Shown here piece by piece: positions 35,686 to 44,663 of a DNA stretch of 64,000 bases (position 1 is its first letter; each line of letters starts with the position of its first letter). Position numbers and translations under genes: made by a program. The DNA is taken from assembly GCF_002904165.1 (NCBI RefSeq), contig NZ_CVTD020000008.1, positions 186,001 to 250,000 of the forward strand. The letters run 5' to 3'. The notes below the pieces were generated by a model. The model was not told the DNA's origin. It made no database searches and was given only the letters and a program-made list of their open reading frames with translations. Source of the stretch: Herbinix hemicellulosilytica (GTDB lineage Bacteria; Bacillota; Clostridia; Lachnospirales; Lachnospiraceae).

Positions 35686-35694
35686 GAAAATATA

Positions 35695-35723
35695 TTGACT
35701 AATATTGTGTGATTTGCTATAAT
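35695..35723 (+). promoter_or_regulatory. Sigma-A promoter between two LexA boxes
   Basis: TTGACT (35695-35700), 17 bases, TATAAT (35718-35723). The predicted start is at about 35730, where the second LexA box begins. LexA bound to both sites would cover the promoter. Confidence 0.82.
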
Positions 35724-35729
35724 GAATCA

Positions 35730-35741
35730 GAACAAATGTTT
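35730..35741. promoter_or_regulatory. LexA (SOS) box 2
   Basis: GAACAAATGTTT fits the degenerate form GAACRNRYGTTY. It starts 6 bases after the -10 box and overlaps the expected transcription start. Confidence 0.65.
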
Positions 35742-35761
35742 GGAAATGACGGAGGGTTATT

Positions 35762-37201
35762 ATGGTTATACAGGAAGGTATGTCTATCCAAAGGAAATTA
35801 GAGATTTTATCTATGGCTGCCAGATACGATGTCGCCTGCACTTCCAGCGGAGTTGACCGGAAAGGAAACAATACCGGCATCGGCAACAGCCTGGCCTGCG
35901 GAATCTGCCATACCTTTTCTGCTGACGGAAGATGCATATCCCTTCTTAAGATTCTTTTTACCAATGAATGTATCTTTGACTGCAAATATTGTATAAACCG
36001 CTCTTCCAATGACATAGTCCGGGCATCTTTTACTCCCAGGGAAGTCTGTGAACTTACCATGGAGTTTTACAGGAGAAACTATATAGAAGGGTTATTTTTA
36101 AGCTCAGGTATAAAAATTAGTCCCAATCATACCATGGAACAGATATATGAAACCCTCAGGATGTTAAGGGATGAATATAATTTTAACGGATATATCCATT
36201 GCAAGATAATTCCCGGAACGGACCCCGTTTTGGTCGAAGCTATCGGATGGTATGCGGACAGGCTTAGCTGCAATTTGGAATTGCCTACGGCTGAAAGCCT
36301 GAAAAAACTGGCACCGCACAAGAACAGGAAAAACATACTTAAGCCTATGAGGCAAATTCAGCTTAGACGGGACAGACATAATGAGTATCTGGGTATTGAT
36401 GATGCGGCAAGAAATAGATTGCTTACGGACAGCAGAATTAATATTGACGAAACGGACGGACCGGTTGCCGCAAATATAATAGTTCCCTTTGGAAGAACTC
36501 TACCTGCTAAAAAAAGATTCGCTCCTGCCGGGCAAAGTACGCAGCTTATTATCGGCGCTACCGAAGAAAGCGATTATCAGATAATGACAGTATCCGAGGC
36601 TTTATATAAGAATTTCGGGCTAAAGAGGGTATTTTATTCGGCCTTTGTTAATGTCAATCAGGATGAGAGCCTTCCTTCCACCCTAGACGGGCCTCCTTTG
36701 CTTCGGGAGCACCGGTTATATCAGGCAGATTGGCTGCTTCGCTTTTACGGATTTAAAACCGATGAGCTTTTGGATAATAACAAGCCCAATTTTAATCTGC
36801 TTCTTGATCCAAAGTGCGACTGGGCATTAAGGCATCTGGAACTGTTTCCTGTGGAGGTTAATAAAGCAGATTATCAGACCCTACTTAGAGTTCCGGGAAT
36901 AGGTGTAAATTCAGCCAGAAGGATAATTGCAGCCAGAAAACATGCTGTATTGGATTTTAATGACTTGAAAAAAATGGGAATAGTATTAAAGCGGGCTATT
37001 TATTTTATTACCTGTAACGGCAGGATGATGTACCCTATTAAAATTGACGAAGATTTTATTACAAGACAGTTACTTGCCTCAAATGAACGAATGCCGTTTG
37101 GTATAGATAAGGATATTACTTACAGACAGCTTTCTCTGTTTGATGATGTAAATTTTCAGCCTGATATGCATGATCAAATAAAAATATTATCCCAAGCATA
37201 A
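35762..37201 (+). CDS. Putative DNA modification/repair radical SAM protein (TIGR03916-like)
   Basis: A 479-residue radical SAM enzyme. The [4Fe-4S] cluster cysteines are Cys70, Cys74 and Cys77 in NECIFDCKYC. Additional conserved-looking cysteines lie at 27, 46, 49 and 58 (CGICHTF..GRC). From about residue 370 a helix-hairpin-helix DNA-binding motif is visible (LLRVPGIGVNSARRIIAARK). This is the architecture of the family often found beside, or fused to, DUF4130 or uracil-DNA glycosylase proteins. ATG 35762 follows GGAGGG. The LexA-box promoter supports a role in DNA damage response. The reaction is unknown. Confidence 0.9.
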   Translation: MVIQEGMSIQRKLEILSMAARYDVACTSSGVDRKGNNTGIGNSLACGICHTFSADGRCISLLKILFTNECIFDCKYCINRSSNDIVRASFTPREVCELTMEFYRRNYIEGLFLSSGIKISPNHTMEQIYETLRMLRDEYNFNGYIHCKIIPGTDPVLVEAIGWYADRLSCNLELPTAESLKKLAPHKNRKNILKPMRQIQLRRDRHNEYLGIDDAARNRLLTDSRINIDETDGPVAANIIVPFGRTLPAKKRFAPAGQSTQLIIGATEESDYQIMTVSEALYKNFGLKRVFYSAFVNVNQDESLPSTLDGPPLLREHRLYQADWLLRFYGFKTDELLDNNKPNFNLLLDPKCDWALRHLELFPVEVNKADYQTLLRVPGIGVNSARRIIAARKHAVLDFNDLKKMGIVLKRAIYFITCNGRMMYPIKIDEDFITRQLLASNERMPFGIDKDITYRQLSLFDDVNFQPDMHDQIKILSQA

Positions 37202-37223
37202 AATTATATTCACGAGGTATGCT

Positions 37224-38000
37224 ATGAATACGAAAAAAATCTTTCAGTGTAAAAACAGCATGGACGGTATTTTCACAGCCATTTATGAAGCCTGGAGTTC
37301 GGGATACGGCCATGATAATGTGATGATTGAAGAGTTATGCGAAAAAAACGATTATTCGAATATGCAACTGTTTTCGGAATATATTACGGTTAATACAGAT
37401 ATGGAAAAGGCCCTTAAGGTATCCCGGTCTATAAAACAGAAGATTTCCGAAGAAGCTTTTGAAATAGTTTGCAGGGTAGCCTTATCGGATTACAGGCAAA
37501 AGGGGGATTTAATCTACAGATTTTTGATTTTGGGATTTCGCAGCGGCAGGGATATTGTAAACCATATAAGCAATGATGTGGTAAATCAAATGCTTAAAAT
37601 TAACCGTAATGTAGGCAATGAGGTTCATCATTTTCTGGGTTTTTTAAGATTTTCACAACTGGAAAACAATATATTGTTTTCTGTTATCCATCCAAAAAAC
37701 AATATAATTTCGCTACTAGCTCCTCATTTTGCGGACAGGCTTCCGCAGGAAAAATTTATTATTTTTGACGGAGGGCGTAATATCTGTGCTCTTCATTTAC
37801 CCGGAAGGCCGTGGATAATTTCGGATATTCCCGAAGCCAATCCGGATATGGTTTATAAATTGAAAAATTATGACAATTATAAGGATTTATGGAAAATATT
37901 TTTTGAAAATATAGCAATAAAGGAAAGGATTAATCTGAAACTTCAGAGGAATAATTTACCCTTAAGATACAGAAAAGATATGACTGAATTTCAGTCTTAA
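37224..38000 (+). CDS. DUF4130 / TIGR03915-like putative DNA repair protein
   Basis: A 258-residue protein, partner of the radical SAM gene 22 bases upstream. Recognisable segments are FQCKNSMDGIFTAIYEAW near the start, VGNEVHHFLGFLRFSQL, PHFADRLPQEKFIIFDGGRN and the C-terminal WKIFFENIAIKERINLKLQR. This is the usual companion of the TIGR03916 radical SAM family. The C-terminal part resembles the uracil-DNA glycosylase-linked DUF4130 region. Both genes must be read from the LexA-flanked promoter, as no other promoter fits in the gap. Confidence 0.88.
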   Translation: MNTKKIFQCKNSMDGIFTAIYEAWSSGYGHDNVMIEELCEKNDYSNMQLFSEYITVNTDMEKALKVSRSIKQKISEEAFEIVCRVALSDYRQKGDLIYRFLILGFRSGRDIVNHISNDVVNQMLKINRNVGNEVHHFLGFLRFSQLENNILFSVIHPKNNIISLLAPHFADRLPQEKFIIFDGGRNICALHLPGRPWIISDIPEANPDMVYKLKNYDNYKDLWKIFFENIAIKERINLKLQRNNLPLRYRKDMTEFQS

Positions 38001-38118
38001 GTTAAAGGATTCCAACTGTTAAAGATAATGACTAAAGCATAACTGCATAAATAATTGATATCCGTGGGATACTAAGCTAGTAAAATGAATTATTTTATTA
38101 TTTAGGAGGAGTATACCC

Positions 38119-38523
38119 ATGAAAAGAAAATTAAGCATATTTATGGTATTATGCTGTGTCATTATCTTTGCTTTCACAGCATGTACGGGTAATGAAGGAG
38201 ATAAGACTCCGAATACAAATGATAAGAATAACGGAACAACCAACGAAACCGATGACAAAACCAACGGTGTTAACGATGCAACCGAAGGTGACTTAATCGA
38301 CGGTATTGATAACGGTACAACCGGTGGTACAACAGGCGGATCAACCGGTGGAACAACCGGCAATACCGGTACGACAGGAAACAACGGAACGACAGGTAAT
38401 ACCGGCACAAACGGAAATAACGGAACGACAGGCAATACCGGAACAACCGGAAATAACGGAACAACAGGCACTAACGGTACGACCGGTAACAACGGAACAA
38501 CAGGCAACGGAACTACACCGTAA
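38119..38523 (+). CDS. Lipoprotein with collagen-like Gly-X-Y repeats
   Basis: A 134-residue secreted lipoprotein. The signal peptide (residues 1-21) ends in FTAC, with Cys22 as the lipidated residue. Residues 23-65 are an Asn/Thr/Asp-rich spacer. From residue 78 to the end there are 17 uninterrupted Gly-X-Y triplets in which X and Y are only Thr or Asn, preceded by a GTTG-type four-residue repeat. It has an excellent ribosome binding site (AGGAGGAG). No proline appears in the triplets, so any triple helix would need glycosylation or other stabilisation. The opposite strand is open only because of the repeat. Confidence 0.83.
   Translation: MKRKLSIFMVLCCVIIFAFTACTGNEGDKTPNTNDKNNGTTNETDDKTNGVNDATEGDLIDGIDNGTTGGTTGGSTGGTTGNTGTTGNNGTTGNTGTNGNNGTTGNTGTTGNNGTTGTNGTTGNNGTTGNGTTP
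38314..38517. repeat. Tandem DNA repeat encoding Gly-Thr/Asn triplets
   Basis: Units of 9 and 18 bases such as GGAACAACCGG and GGTAATACCGG recur with third-base variation across about 200 bases inside the lipoprotein gene. Repeat number may vary between strains. Confidence 0.8.
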
Positions 38524-38613
38524 TTACAGCTAAATCAGTGACAATGAAAATATATACTGGTTAGTAAAATTATAAAGAAAAAATAACATCATTAATGTAA
38601 ATGAATAATTAAA

Positions 38614-38651
38614 CGGATACCATGTTTGGTTAAGGCTTAACATGGTATCCG
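38614..38651 (-). terminator. Perfect-stem terminator of the Fur-family gene
   Basis: CGGATACCATGTT (38614-38626) pairs with AACATGGTATCCG (38639-38651). On the minus strand it is followed by TTTAATTATT; it may also stop reading from the lipoprotein gene. Confidence 0.8.
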
Positions 38652-38653
38652 TA

Positions 38654-39052
38654 TTATTTATAATTTGATGCACAGTTTTTGCAAATTCCTGTGATTTGTA
38701 GCTGATGGTCTTTTATTATAAATCCTTCGGCTTCTATGCTGTTTTCCAGTTCTTTTAAGGGGCAATCCGGTAGATTATAAACTTTTTTACAGTCTTCGCA
38801 TATGATGAAATGAGTATGGTTATTTTTGTCCTTTTTGAAACTGTAAAATATTTCATTATCATTTAAATAGTATTTTTCAATCATGTTTTGATTTAGCATT
38901 GCATCAATATTTCGGTAAATAGTTGATTTGGCGATTTTTGGAATTTCGCAGACTGTTTTGCTGTATATTTCATTTATTGAAAGAGGGCGGTCTGCTTCTT
39001 TCAGTATAGACAATATTAGTTGCTTTTGCTTAGTATTTCTTCCGTTTGACAT
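38654..39052 (-). CDS. Fur-family transcriptional regulator (Fur/PerR/Zur)
   Basis: A 132-residue metal-responsive repressor. The winged-helix half contains TKQKQLILSILKEADRPLS and KSTIYRNIDAML. The C-terminal half has the structural zinc cysteines CEDC and CKNC and a His-rich sensor segment (NNHTHFIICEDC). Whether it senses iron, peroxide or zinc cannot be decided from the sequence. Single gene. Confidence 0.9.
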   Translation of the reverse strand: MSNGRNTKQKQLILSILKEADRPLSINEIYSKTVCEIPKIAKSTIYRNIDAMLNQNMIEKYYLNDNEIFYSFKKDKNNHTHFIICEDCKKVYNLPDCPLKELENSIEAEGFIIKDHQLQITGICKNCASNYK

Positions 39053-39199
39053 ATTTTCACCGTCCCGGACTTATTATACATATGCTAGTATATAACTTTT
39101 TTTATACGGATTCAATACCTCAGGTTTTTAAATCTTATAATCTCATTTTTATTGGCATTTAAGGGAATACAAATATGATATATTAGAAATACTAAGATT

Positions 39200-39646
39200 A
39201 TGAGTAAAATTAAAACCTTTCTGACAAATTTTTGCATCTGCGGATTATGCGGATGGTGTCTGGAGTGTTTTTGGACAGGCATAAATTCTATAAAGAATTG
39301 GAAAAAGAATGACAGGACTTTACTTTGCCGTACGTCCATATGGATGTTTCCAATATATGGGCTTGCTGCGTTTTTATCGCCTATTTGCTGTAAATTGAAA
39401 AACAGGAGTGCTCTGGTACGAGGAGGTGTATATGCCATATTGATTTATATTACGGAATACACTACCGGTGTATTACTTAAAAAATACAGAGCGTGTCCCT
39501 GGGATTACAGCAAATCGAAATATCATATTAACGGAGTAATACGATTTGACTATGCACCGATTTGGTTTCTAACCGGTTTATTATTTGAAAGAATTTTATG
39601 CAGAGATTTATATAAAACCAAAAAGGACAGTAATTCCTGTAATTAG
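39200..39646 (+). CDS. Small membrane protein, PF06541-like (putative ABC transporter type IV)
   Basis: A 148-residue membrane protein with about four hydrophobic segments and the family pattern CGWCLECFW near the start, then YGLAAFLSP, RGGVYAILIYITEYTTG, and CPWDYSKSKYHINGVIRFDYAPIWFLTGLLFE. PF06541 proteins are called CmpB or putative ABC permeases, but the role is unproven. No Shine-Dalgarno is visible before ATG 39200, so translation may be weak or the start uncertain. Confidence 0.78.
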   Translation: MSKIKTFLTNFCICGLCGWCLECFWTGINSIKNWKKNDRTLLCRTSIWMFPIYGLAAFLSPICCKLKNRSALVRGGVYAILIYITEYTTGVLLKKYRACPWDYSKSKYHINGVIRFDYAPIWFLTGLLFERILCRDLYKTKKDSNSCN

Positions 39647-39788
39647 CTTTTATTTTATGTTATTTTGCTTATAGGCTGATTTTGTGCCAAAATCTTAGAA
39701 TTGAATTTAAAATTTAGTTTTTAACAGTTAGAAATCATATGCTAAAATTTAAAATTAAATAATAAATAAGAAATATGTAAGGAGAGTT

Positions 39789-40403
39789 ATGGGTAAGGAT
39801 CTTACATTTGAAGAAATTACAAATCATTTGATGAATGACGAATTACCGTCCGTATACTTTAACAGCCTTGACAAGGAATTGGAAACTTATCCTTTAAACA
39901 TGCTTGCAAAACTTAAAAATGTTGAACAATCCGAAAAATATCATCCGGAAGGGAATGTATGGAATCATACCATGATGGTTGTTGATGAAGCGGCAAAGAT
40001 TAGGGATAAATGCAATGATGCCAGAGCAGTTATGTGGGCTGCTCTTCTTCATGATATAGGAAAACCTGATACGACCAAAGTAAGAAAAGGGAGGATTACA
40101 TCCTACGACCACGACGTAGTGGGTGCAAGGCTTGCCGAAAAGTTTCTGGAATTTTATACGGAGGATACAGACTTTATTAAAAAGGTTAGCTTAATGGTCA
40201 AATACCATATGCATATGCTATATGTTTTAAAAGGCCTTCCTTTTGGCGATCCTGCTCGTTTGGTGAAAGAAGCAGATATTCATGATATTGCCCTATTATG
40301 CAGATGCGACAGGCTGGGACGGTCAGGAGCAGATAAAATTGAGGAAGAAAAAAATTATAAAAATTTTTTGGAAAAATTAAATAACTATAAAGTTCAAGCA
40401 TAA
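39789..40403 (+). CDS. HD-domain phosphohydrolase
   Basis: A 204-residue HD-superfamily protein. The metal-binding residues are visible in VWNHTMMVVDEAAKI, ALLHDIGKP and YDHDVVGARLAEKFL, plus KYHMHML. It resembles the HD half of CCA-adding enzymes and small HDIG hydrolases. It probably hydrolyses a nucleotide phosphoester; substrate unknown. Starts after AAGGAGAG and ends before a strong terminator. Confidence 0.85.
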   Translation: MGKDLTFEEITNHLMNDELPSVYFNSLDKELETYPLNMLAKLKNVEQSEKYHPEGNVWNHTMMVVDEAAKIRDKCNDARAVMWAALLHDIGKPDTTKVRKGRITSYDHDVVGARLAEKFLEFYTEDTDFIKKVSLMVKYHMHMLYVLKGLPFGDPARLVKEADIHDIALLCRCDRLGRSGADKIEEEKNYKNFLEKLNNYKVQA

Positions 40404-40411
40404 GAAATCCT

Positions 40412-40479
40412 AAAAAATACCGGCGGAGATTAATTCAGGCGGATATGCCCGTTTAAGTAATAATTGCCGGTATTTTTTT
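40412..40479 (+). terminator. Terminator of the HD-domain gene
   Basis: AAAATACCGGC and GCCGGTATTTT form the outer stem, with a smaller GGCGGATATGCC-type hairpin inside, followed by a T tract. Confidence 0.85.
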
Positions 40480-40688
40480 ATTAAGAATTTTATTAACATA
40501 TACAAAGTAAAATTATTTCTGATATTTTATGTAAGGATTATCATATACTGAATACTGTCAATATAAAACATGTAAAATTAAGTAGAAATTATATTTAATG
40601 TGAAAAATTGACTAGATTTTTTAAGATATCTATCCTATAATATAAAACATATATTTAACGGTATTAAAATAACAGAGGGGTGCAATAT

Positions 40689-41591
40689 ATGTCTAAAGAC
40701 TATACATATGTAATTACCAGAAAAGAGAAGCTTGCCGAATCCATTTATCTGATGGATATTAAAGCACCCAGAGTGGCAGCCCATTGCTATCCGGGTCAAT
40801 TTGTAATTCTTAAAATTGACGAAAAAGGTGAACGGATACCGTTGACCATATGTGATTATGACAGGGATAACGGTATCGTAACTATTGTGTTTCAGGCTCT
40901 CGGGCATTCAACAAAACTAATGGCCGAGTATGAGGTGGGAGAAGCTTTCAGAGATTTTACCGGCCCTTTGGGCAAAAAGTCCGAACTTATAGATATGCCC
41001 AGGGAGGAATTGAGCAAAAAGAAAGTACTGTTTGTGGCCGGAGGAGTAGGGGCTGCGCCTGTGTATCCTCAGGTAAAATGGATGAAAGAAAACGGCTATG
41101 AACCTGATTGCATAATAGGTGCAAGAAGCAAAGATTTTGTCATACTCGAAGATCAAATAAGACAGTATGCCAACAATCTGTACATAACAACTGATGACGG
41201 ATCCTATGGAATGAAAGGAAACGTCAATGACGCTATCAGACATCTTGTGCAGGAAAAGGGCAAGCACTATGATATAGTTGTAGCTATCGGCCCTATGATT
41301 ATGATGAAATTTGTATCTTTGCTTACTAAAGAATTAAATATTAAGACTATCGTCAGCATGAATCCTATTATGGTGGACGGTACAGGCATGTGCGGAGCAT
41401 GCAGGCTGACGGTAGGCAATGAGATAAAATTTGCCTGTGTTGACGGGCCGGAATTTGACGGCCATTTGGTTAATTTTGATGAGGCTATGAAGCGGCTCTC
41501 TATGTATAAAACAAAAGAAGGCAAAAAGATTCTCCGTGAAAAAGAAGGAGAAACGCATCATCACAAAGATTGTCAAATACATAAAGAATAA
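40689..41591 (+). CDS. nfnA: NfnA: ferredoxin-NADP+ reductase subunit alpha
   Basis: A 300-residue FAD- and [2Fe-2S]-containing subunit of the electron-bifurcating NADH-dependent ferredoxin:NADP+ oxidoreductase. Visible are the flavin motif RIPLTICDYDR, the NAD-binding VAGGVGAAPVYPQ, and the cluster ligands in GTGMCGACRLTVGNEIKFAC near the C-terminus, with an acidic residue (DGPEFDG) after them. ATG 40689 follows GAGGGG; an in-frame GTG at 40680 overlaps that site. Only 69 bases separate it from nfnB. Confidence 0.92.
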   Translation: MSKDYTYVITRKEKLAESIYLMDIKAPRVAAHCYPGQFVILKIDEKGERIPLTICDYDRDNGIVTIVFQALGHSTKLMAEYEVGEAFRDFTGPLGKKSELIDMPREELSKKKVLFVAGGVGAAPVYPQVKWMKENGYEPDCIIGARSKDFVILEDQIRQYANNLYITTDDGSYGMKGNVNDAIRHLVQEKGKHYDIVVAIGPMIMMKFVSLLTKELNIKTIVSMNPIMVDGTGMCGACRLTVGNEIKFACVDGPEFDGHLVNFDEAMKRLSMYKTKEGKKILREKEGETHHHKDCQIHKE

Positions 41592-41660
41592 TACATAGTA
41601 TGAGCTTATATTAAAGGGTTTACTTGATTCTAAGCTAAAAATCGGGAGGATATAGATATA

Positions 41661-43052
41661 ATGGATAAATTAAAAAGAGTACCTATAAAAGAACAGGACC
41701 CAAGCGTCAGAGTTAATAATTTTGACGAAGTATGCCTCGGTTATACATTAGATGAAGCAAAAGAGGAAGCTTCCCGCTGTATTCAGTGTAAAAATCCCAG
41801 ATGCGTGGAAGGGTGTCCGGTATCTATTAATATTCCTGGTTTTATAAATGAAATTGTAAAAGGCGATATAGAAGAGGCCTTTAACGTTATAAGCAAATAT
41901 TCTGCTTTACCTGCCATTTGCGGCAGAGTTTGCCCTCAGGAAACCCAGTGTGAAGAGCGCTGCATTAGAGGAATAAAAGGAGAAGCGGTGGCAATAGGTA
42001 AATTGGAAAGATTCGTTGCCGATTGGGCCAGGGAAAATAATATAGCGCCGAAACCTCCTAAAGAAAAGAATGGTATAAAAGTGGCTGTTATAGGTTCCGG
42101 CCCGGCGGGGCTTACTTGTGCAAAGGATTTGGCAGAACTGGGGTATGATGTTACTGTCTTTGAGGCCCTTCATGAACCGGGCGGGGTACTGGTATACGGT
42201 ATTCCGGAATTCAGGCTTCCTAAAGAGGAAGTAGTTAAACCTGAGATTGAAAATCTAAGGGCTTTAGGGGTAAAAATAGAAACCAACGTAATTATAGGAA
42301 AATCGGTAACCATAGATGAGCTTATGGAAGAAGAAGGCTTTGAAGCTGTATTTATAGGTTCCGGTGCAGGTCTGCCTAATTTTATGGGTATACCCGGAGA
42401 AAATGCCAACGGTGTTTTTTCTGCCAACGAGTATCTGACCAGGAGTAATCTTATGAAAGCTTTTGACAGCAACTATGATACTCCGATTATTACAGGCAAA
42501 AAGGTGGCAGTTGTGGGTGGCGGAAATGTGGCAATGGATGCCGCAAGAACAGCTTTGAGGCTTGGGGCGGATGTGACGATTGTCTACAGAAGAAGCGAGA
42601 AAGAGCTTCCAGCAAGAGTAGAGGAAGTCCATCATGCCAAAGAAGAAGGCATACATTTTATGTTTTTAACTAATCCCAAAGAGATTTTGGTTGATGAAAA
42701 CGGTTGGGTAAAAGGAATGAGATGTGTTAAAATGGAACTGGGAGAAGAGGATCAATCAGGCAGAAGAAGGCCTGTGGAAGTTGAAAATTCCGATTTTATA
42801 ATAGAAGTAGATACGGTTATTATGTCATTGGGAACAAGGCCTAATCCGCTAATTTCATCAACTACACATGGGCTTGAGACTAACAGGCGCGGTTGCATTA
42901 TAGTGGACGAGGAAACAGGACAAACATCAAGAGAAGGGGTGTTTGCCGGCGGTGATGCCGTAACAGGTTCTGCTACGGTTATTCAGGCTATGGGAGCCGG
43001 TAAAAAGGCTGCCAAGGCTATTCATGAATACCTGCTGGCCAAAAAACGATAA
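41661..43052 (+). CDS. nfnB: NfnB: glutamate-synthase-like NADPH-binding subunit
   Basis: A 463-residue subunit related to the small subunit of glutamate synthase (often annotated gltA). Two [4Fe-4S] clusters are indicated by CIQCKNPRCVEGCPVSINIP and ICGRVCPQETQCEERC. FAD and NADP sites follow (VIGSGPAGLTCAKDLAELG, VVGGGNVAMDAARTALRLG, GVFAGGDAVTG). With no large GltS subunit nearby and NfnA just upstream, the pair is NfnAB. It balances reduced ferredoxin plus NADH against 2 NADPH during fermentation. Confidence 0.93.
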   Translation: MDKLKRVPIKEQDPSVRVNNFDEVCLGYTLDEAKEEASRCIQCKNPRCVEGCPVSINIPGFINEIVKGDIEEAFNVISKYSALPAICGRVCPQETQCEERCIRGIKGEAVAIGKLERFVADWARENNIAPKPPKEKNGIKVAVIGSGPAGLTCAKDLAELGYDVTVFEALHEPGGVLVYGIPEFRLPKEEVVKPEIENLRALGVKIETNVIIGKSVTIDELMEEEGFEAVFIGSGAGLPNFMGIPGENANGVFSANEYLTRSNLMKAFDSNYDTPIITGKKVAVVGGGNVAMDAARTALRLGADVTIVYRRSEKELPARVEEVHHAKEEGIHFMFLTNPKEILVDENGWVKGMRCVKMELGEEDQSGRRRPVEVENSDFIIEVDTVIMSLGTRPNPLISSTTHGLETNRRGCIIVDEETGQTSREGVFAGGDAVTGSATVIQAMGAGKKAAKAIHEYLLAKKR

Positions 43053-43073
43053 GATAAAGATTAGGGGATGTTT

Positions 43074-44624
43074 ATGAGCAAATTTATGTCCAATAACATG
43101 CTTTTATTTATGATTTTGGTATCTTCGTCAGTTATATTGATGTTTTTGGTCTTATCATTAATTAATATATTTAAATTAAAAAAGAAGTTAACAGCATCTA
43201 AACAGGAGAATGAAAAAATAAATGAGGAATATAAGAAGTTAAAGTTAATGCATAAAGATACTTTAGCTTCTTATTATGCCCTGAATACCCGTTATGAAGA
43301 GCTGTATAAGACCAATGAAAACATAAAAAAACTGGCTTATACCGATTATTTGACTGAACTCCCCAATCGGACTGCACTTGTAGAAATGCTTGATAATATT
43401 TTGCTGACTTTGCGCAAGGAAGAATTTATCGGTATAATGGACATTGACATTGATAATTTCAAAATTATAAATGATACTTTAGGACATTCCTATGGAGATG
43501 AATTGCTTATAGATGTTACCCACCGCATAAAACAGGTCCTTGATGAGAATGATTACCTGGCCCGTTTTGGCGGGGACGAATTTGTGATTTTAACCCAAAA
43601 CCTAAAAGATATGGCTTCATATGAGGAAAAAATAAGAAAAATCAGAAACGTATTTTCATATCCTTTTGTACTGTCCACAAAAGAATATTTTATAACGGTA
43701 AGTATCGGTGTGGCTTTTGCTCCTAAAGATGGCAAAACATCCCAGGCTTTAATTAAAAATGTGGATTCAGCCATGTATATGGCTAAGGCTAACGGAAAAA
43801 ATACTTACACATATTTTGAAGATTCTTATAACCAGATGCTTACCGACAAAATTGAGCTTCAGTCTGAACTGCGCCGGGCTATTGAAAACGAAGAGTTTGT
43901 ATTGTTTTATCAGGCGCAAATGGATATCTCGAAGAAAAAATTAGTGGGTTTTGAAGCCTTGATAAGATGGAACCATCCGATTAAAGGCTTGCTTAATCCT
44001 GTCGATTTTATTTATCTTGCCGAAGAATCGGGCTTAATTATTCCTATAGGCAAATGGGCATTAAAGTGTGCATGTAAGCAGCTTAAAGAATGGTCTGATA
44101 TGGGATATACCGATATTACGATGTCAGTTAATCTGTCGGCAAGACAGTTTAGAGACGAAAATTTTGTACAAACGATTCTTGAGATTATTGAAGAAACGGG
44201 TATTGATCCAAGCAGGCTCGAGCTGGAAATAACAGAATCTATTGCACTTGATAATTTGGAATACACAATTGAAGTTATCAAGGAACTTAATAAAATAGGT
44301 GTTAAGTTTTCTTTAGACGATTTTGGTACAGGCTATTCTGCCATGAGCTATTTAAAACGGCTTCCGATAAGCAACGTAAAAATAGATAAGAGCTTTTTGG
44401 ATACAGTCTTGGAGGATACAACCGATCAAAAAATCATTCAGGCTATAATCAATTTGGCGTATAATCTTGATCTTCAGGTTATAGCAGAAGGTGTAGAGCA
44501 ACTGGAACATGAGCAGTTGCTTCAAAGATTAAACTGCAATATGGCGCAGGGATATTTATACAGTAAACCTGTGCCTAAGGAGAAAGCCGAAGACCTGTTA
44601 AACAGTTCTGATTTAATGAAATAG
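43074..44624 (+). CDS. Cyclic-di-GMP GGDEF-EAL protein
   Basis: A 516-residue membrane-anchored signalling protein with one N-terminal transmembrane segment (about 9-31) and a coiled-coil stretch (about 32-80). The GGDEF domain has an intact GGDEF at 166-170, and the EAL domain starts at Glu294. EAL metal and catalytic residues look complete (NLSARQF, ELEITES, SLDDFGTGYS, VKIDKSFL, VIAEGVE), so it could both make and break cyclic-di-GMP. I chose ATG 43074, 6 bases after AGGGG. It starts 21 bases after nfnB and is probably read through from it. Confidence 0.92.
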   Translation: MSKFMSNNMLLFMILVSSSVILMFLVLSLINIFKLKKKLTASKQENEKINEEYKKLKLMHKDTLASYYALNTRYEELYKTNENIKKLAYTDYLTELPNRTALVEMLDNILLTLRKEEFIGIMDIDIDNFKIINDTLGHSYGDELLIDVTHRIKQVLDENDYLARFGGDEFVILTQNLKDMASYEEKIRKIRNVFSYPFVLSTKEYFITVSIGVAFAPKDGKTSQALIKNVDSAMYMAKANGKNTYTYFEDSYNQMLTDKIELQSELRRAIENEEFVLFYQAQMDISKKKLVGFEALIRWNHPIKGLLNPVDFIYLAEESGLIIPIGKWALKCACKQLKEWSDMGYTDITMSVNLSARQFRDENFVQTILEIIEETGIDPSRLELEITESIALDNLEYTIEVIKELNKIGVKFSLDDFGTGYSAMSYLKRLPISNVKIDKSFLDTVLEDTTDQKIIQAIINLAYNLDLQVIAEGVEQLEHEQLLQRLNCNMAQGYLYSKPVPKEKAEDLLNSSDLMK

Positions 44625-44663
44625 TTATACATAAAAGTTATATACTTATAATCGGTGGTCAGA

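Noticed and set aside
38019-38507. 162-residue Pro/Val-rich frame on the minus strand
   Set aside because: It is the complement of the Gly-Thr/Asn repeat gene. The plus-strand gene has a signal peptide, lipobox and a strong ribosome binding site; this frame has none of these.
38314-38517. Possible CRISPR array
   Set aside because: The repeats are short, contiguous and coding, with no unique spacers and no cas genes anywhere in the window.
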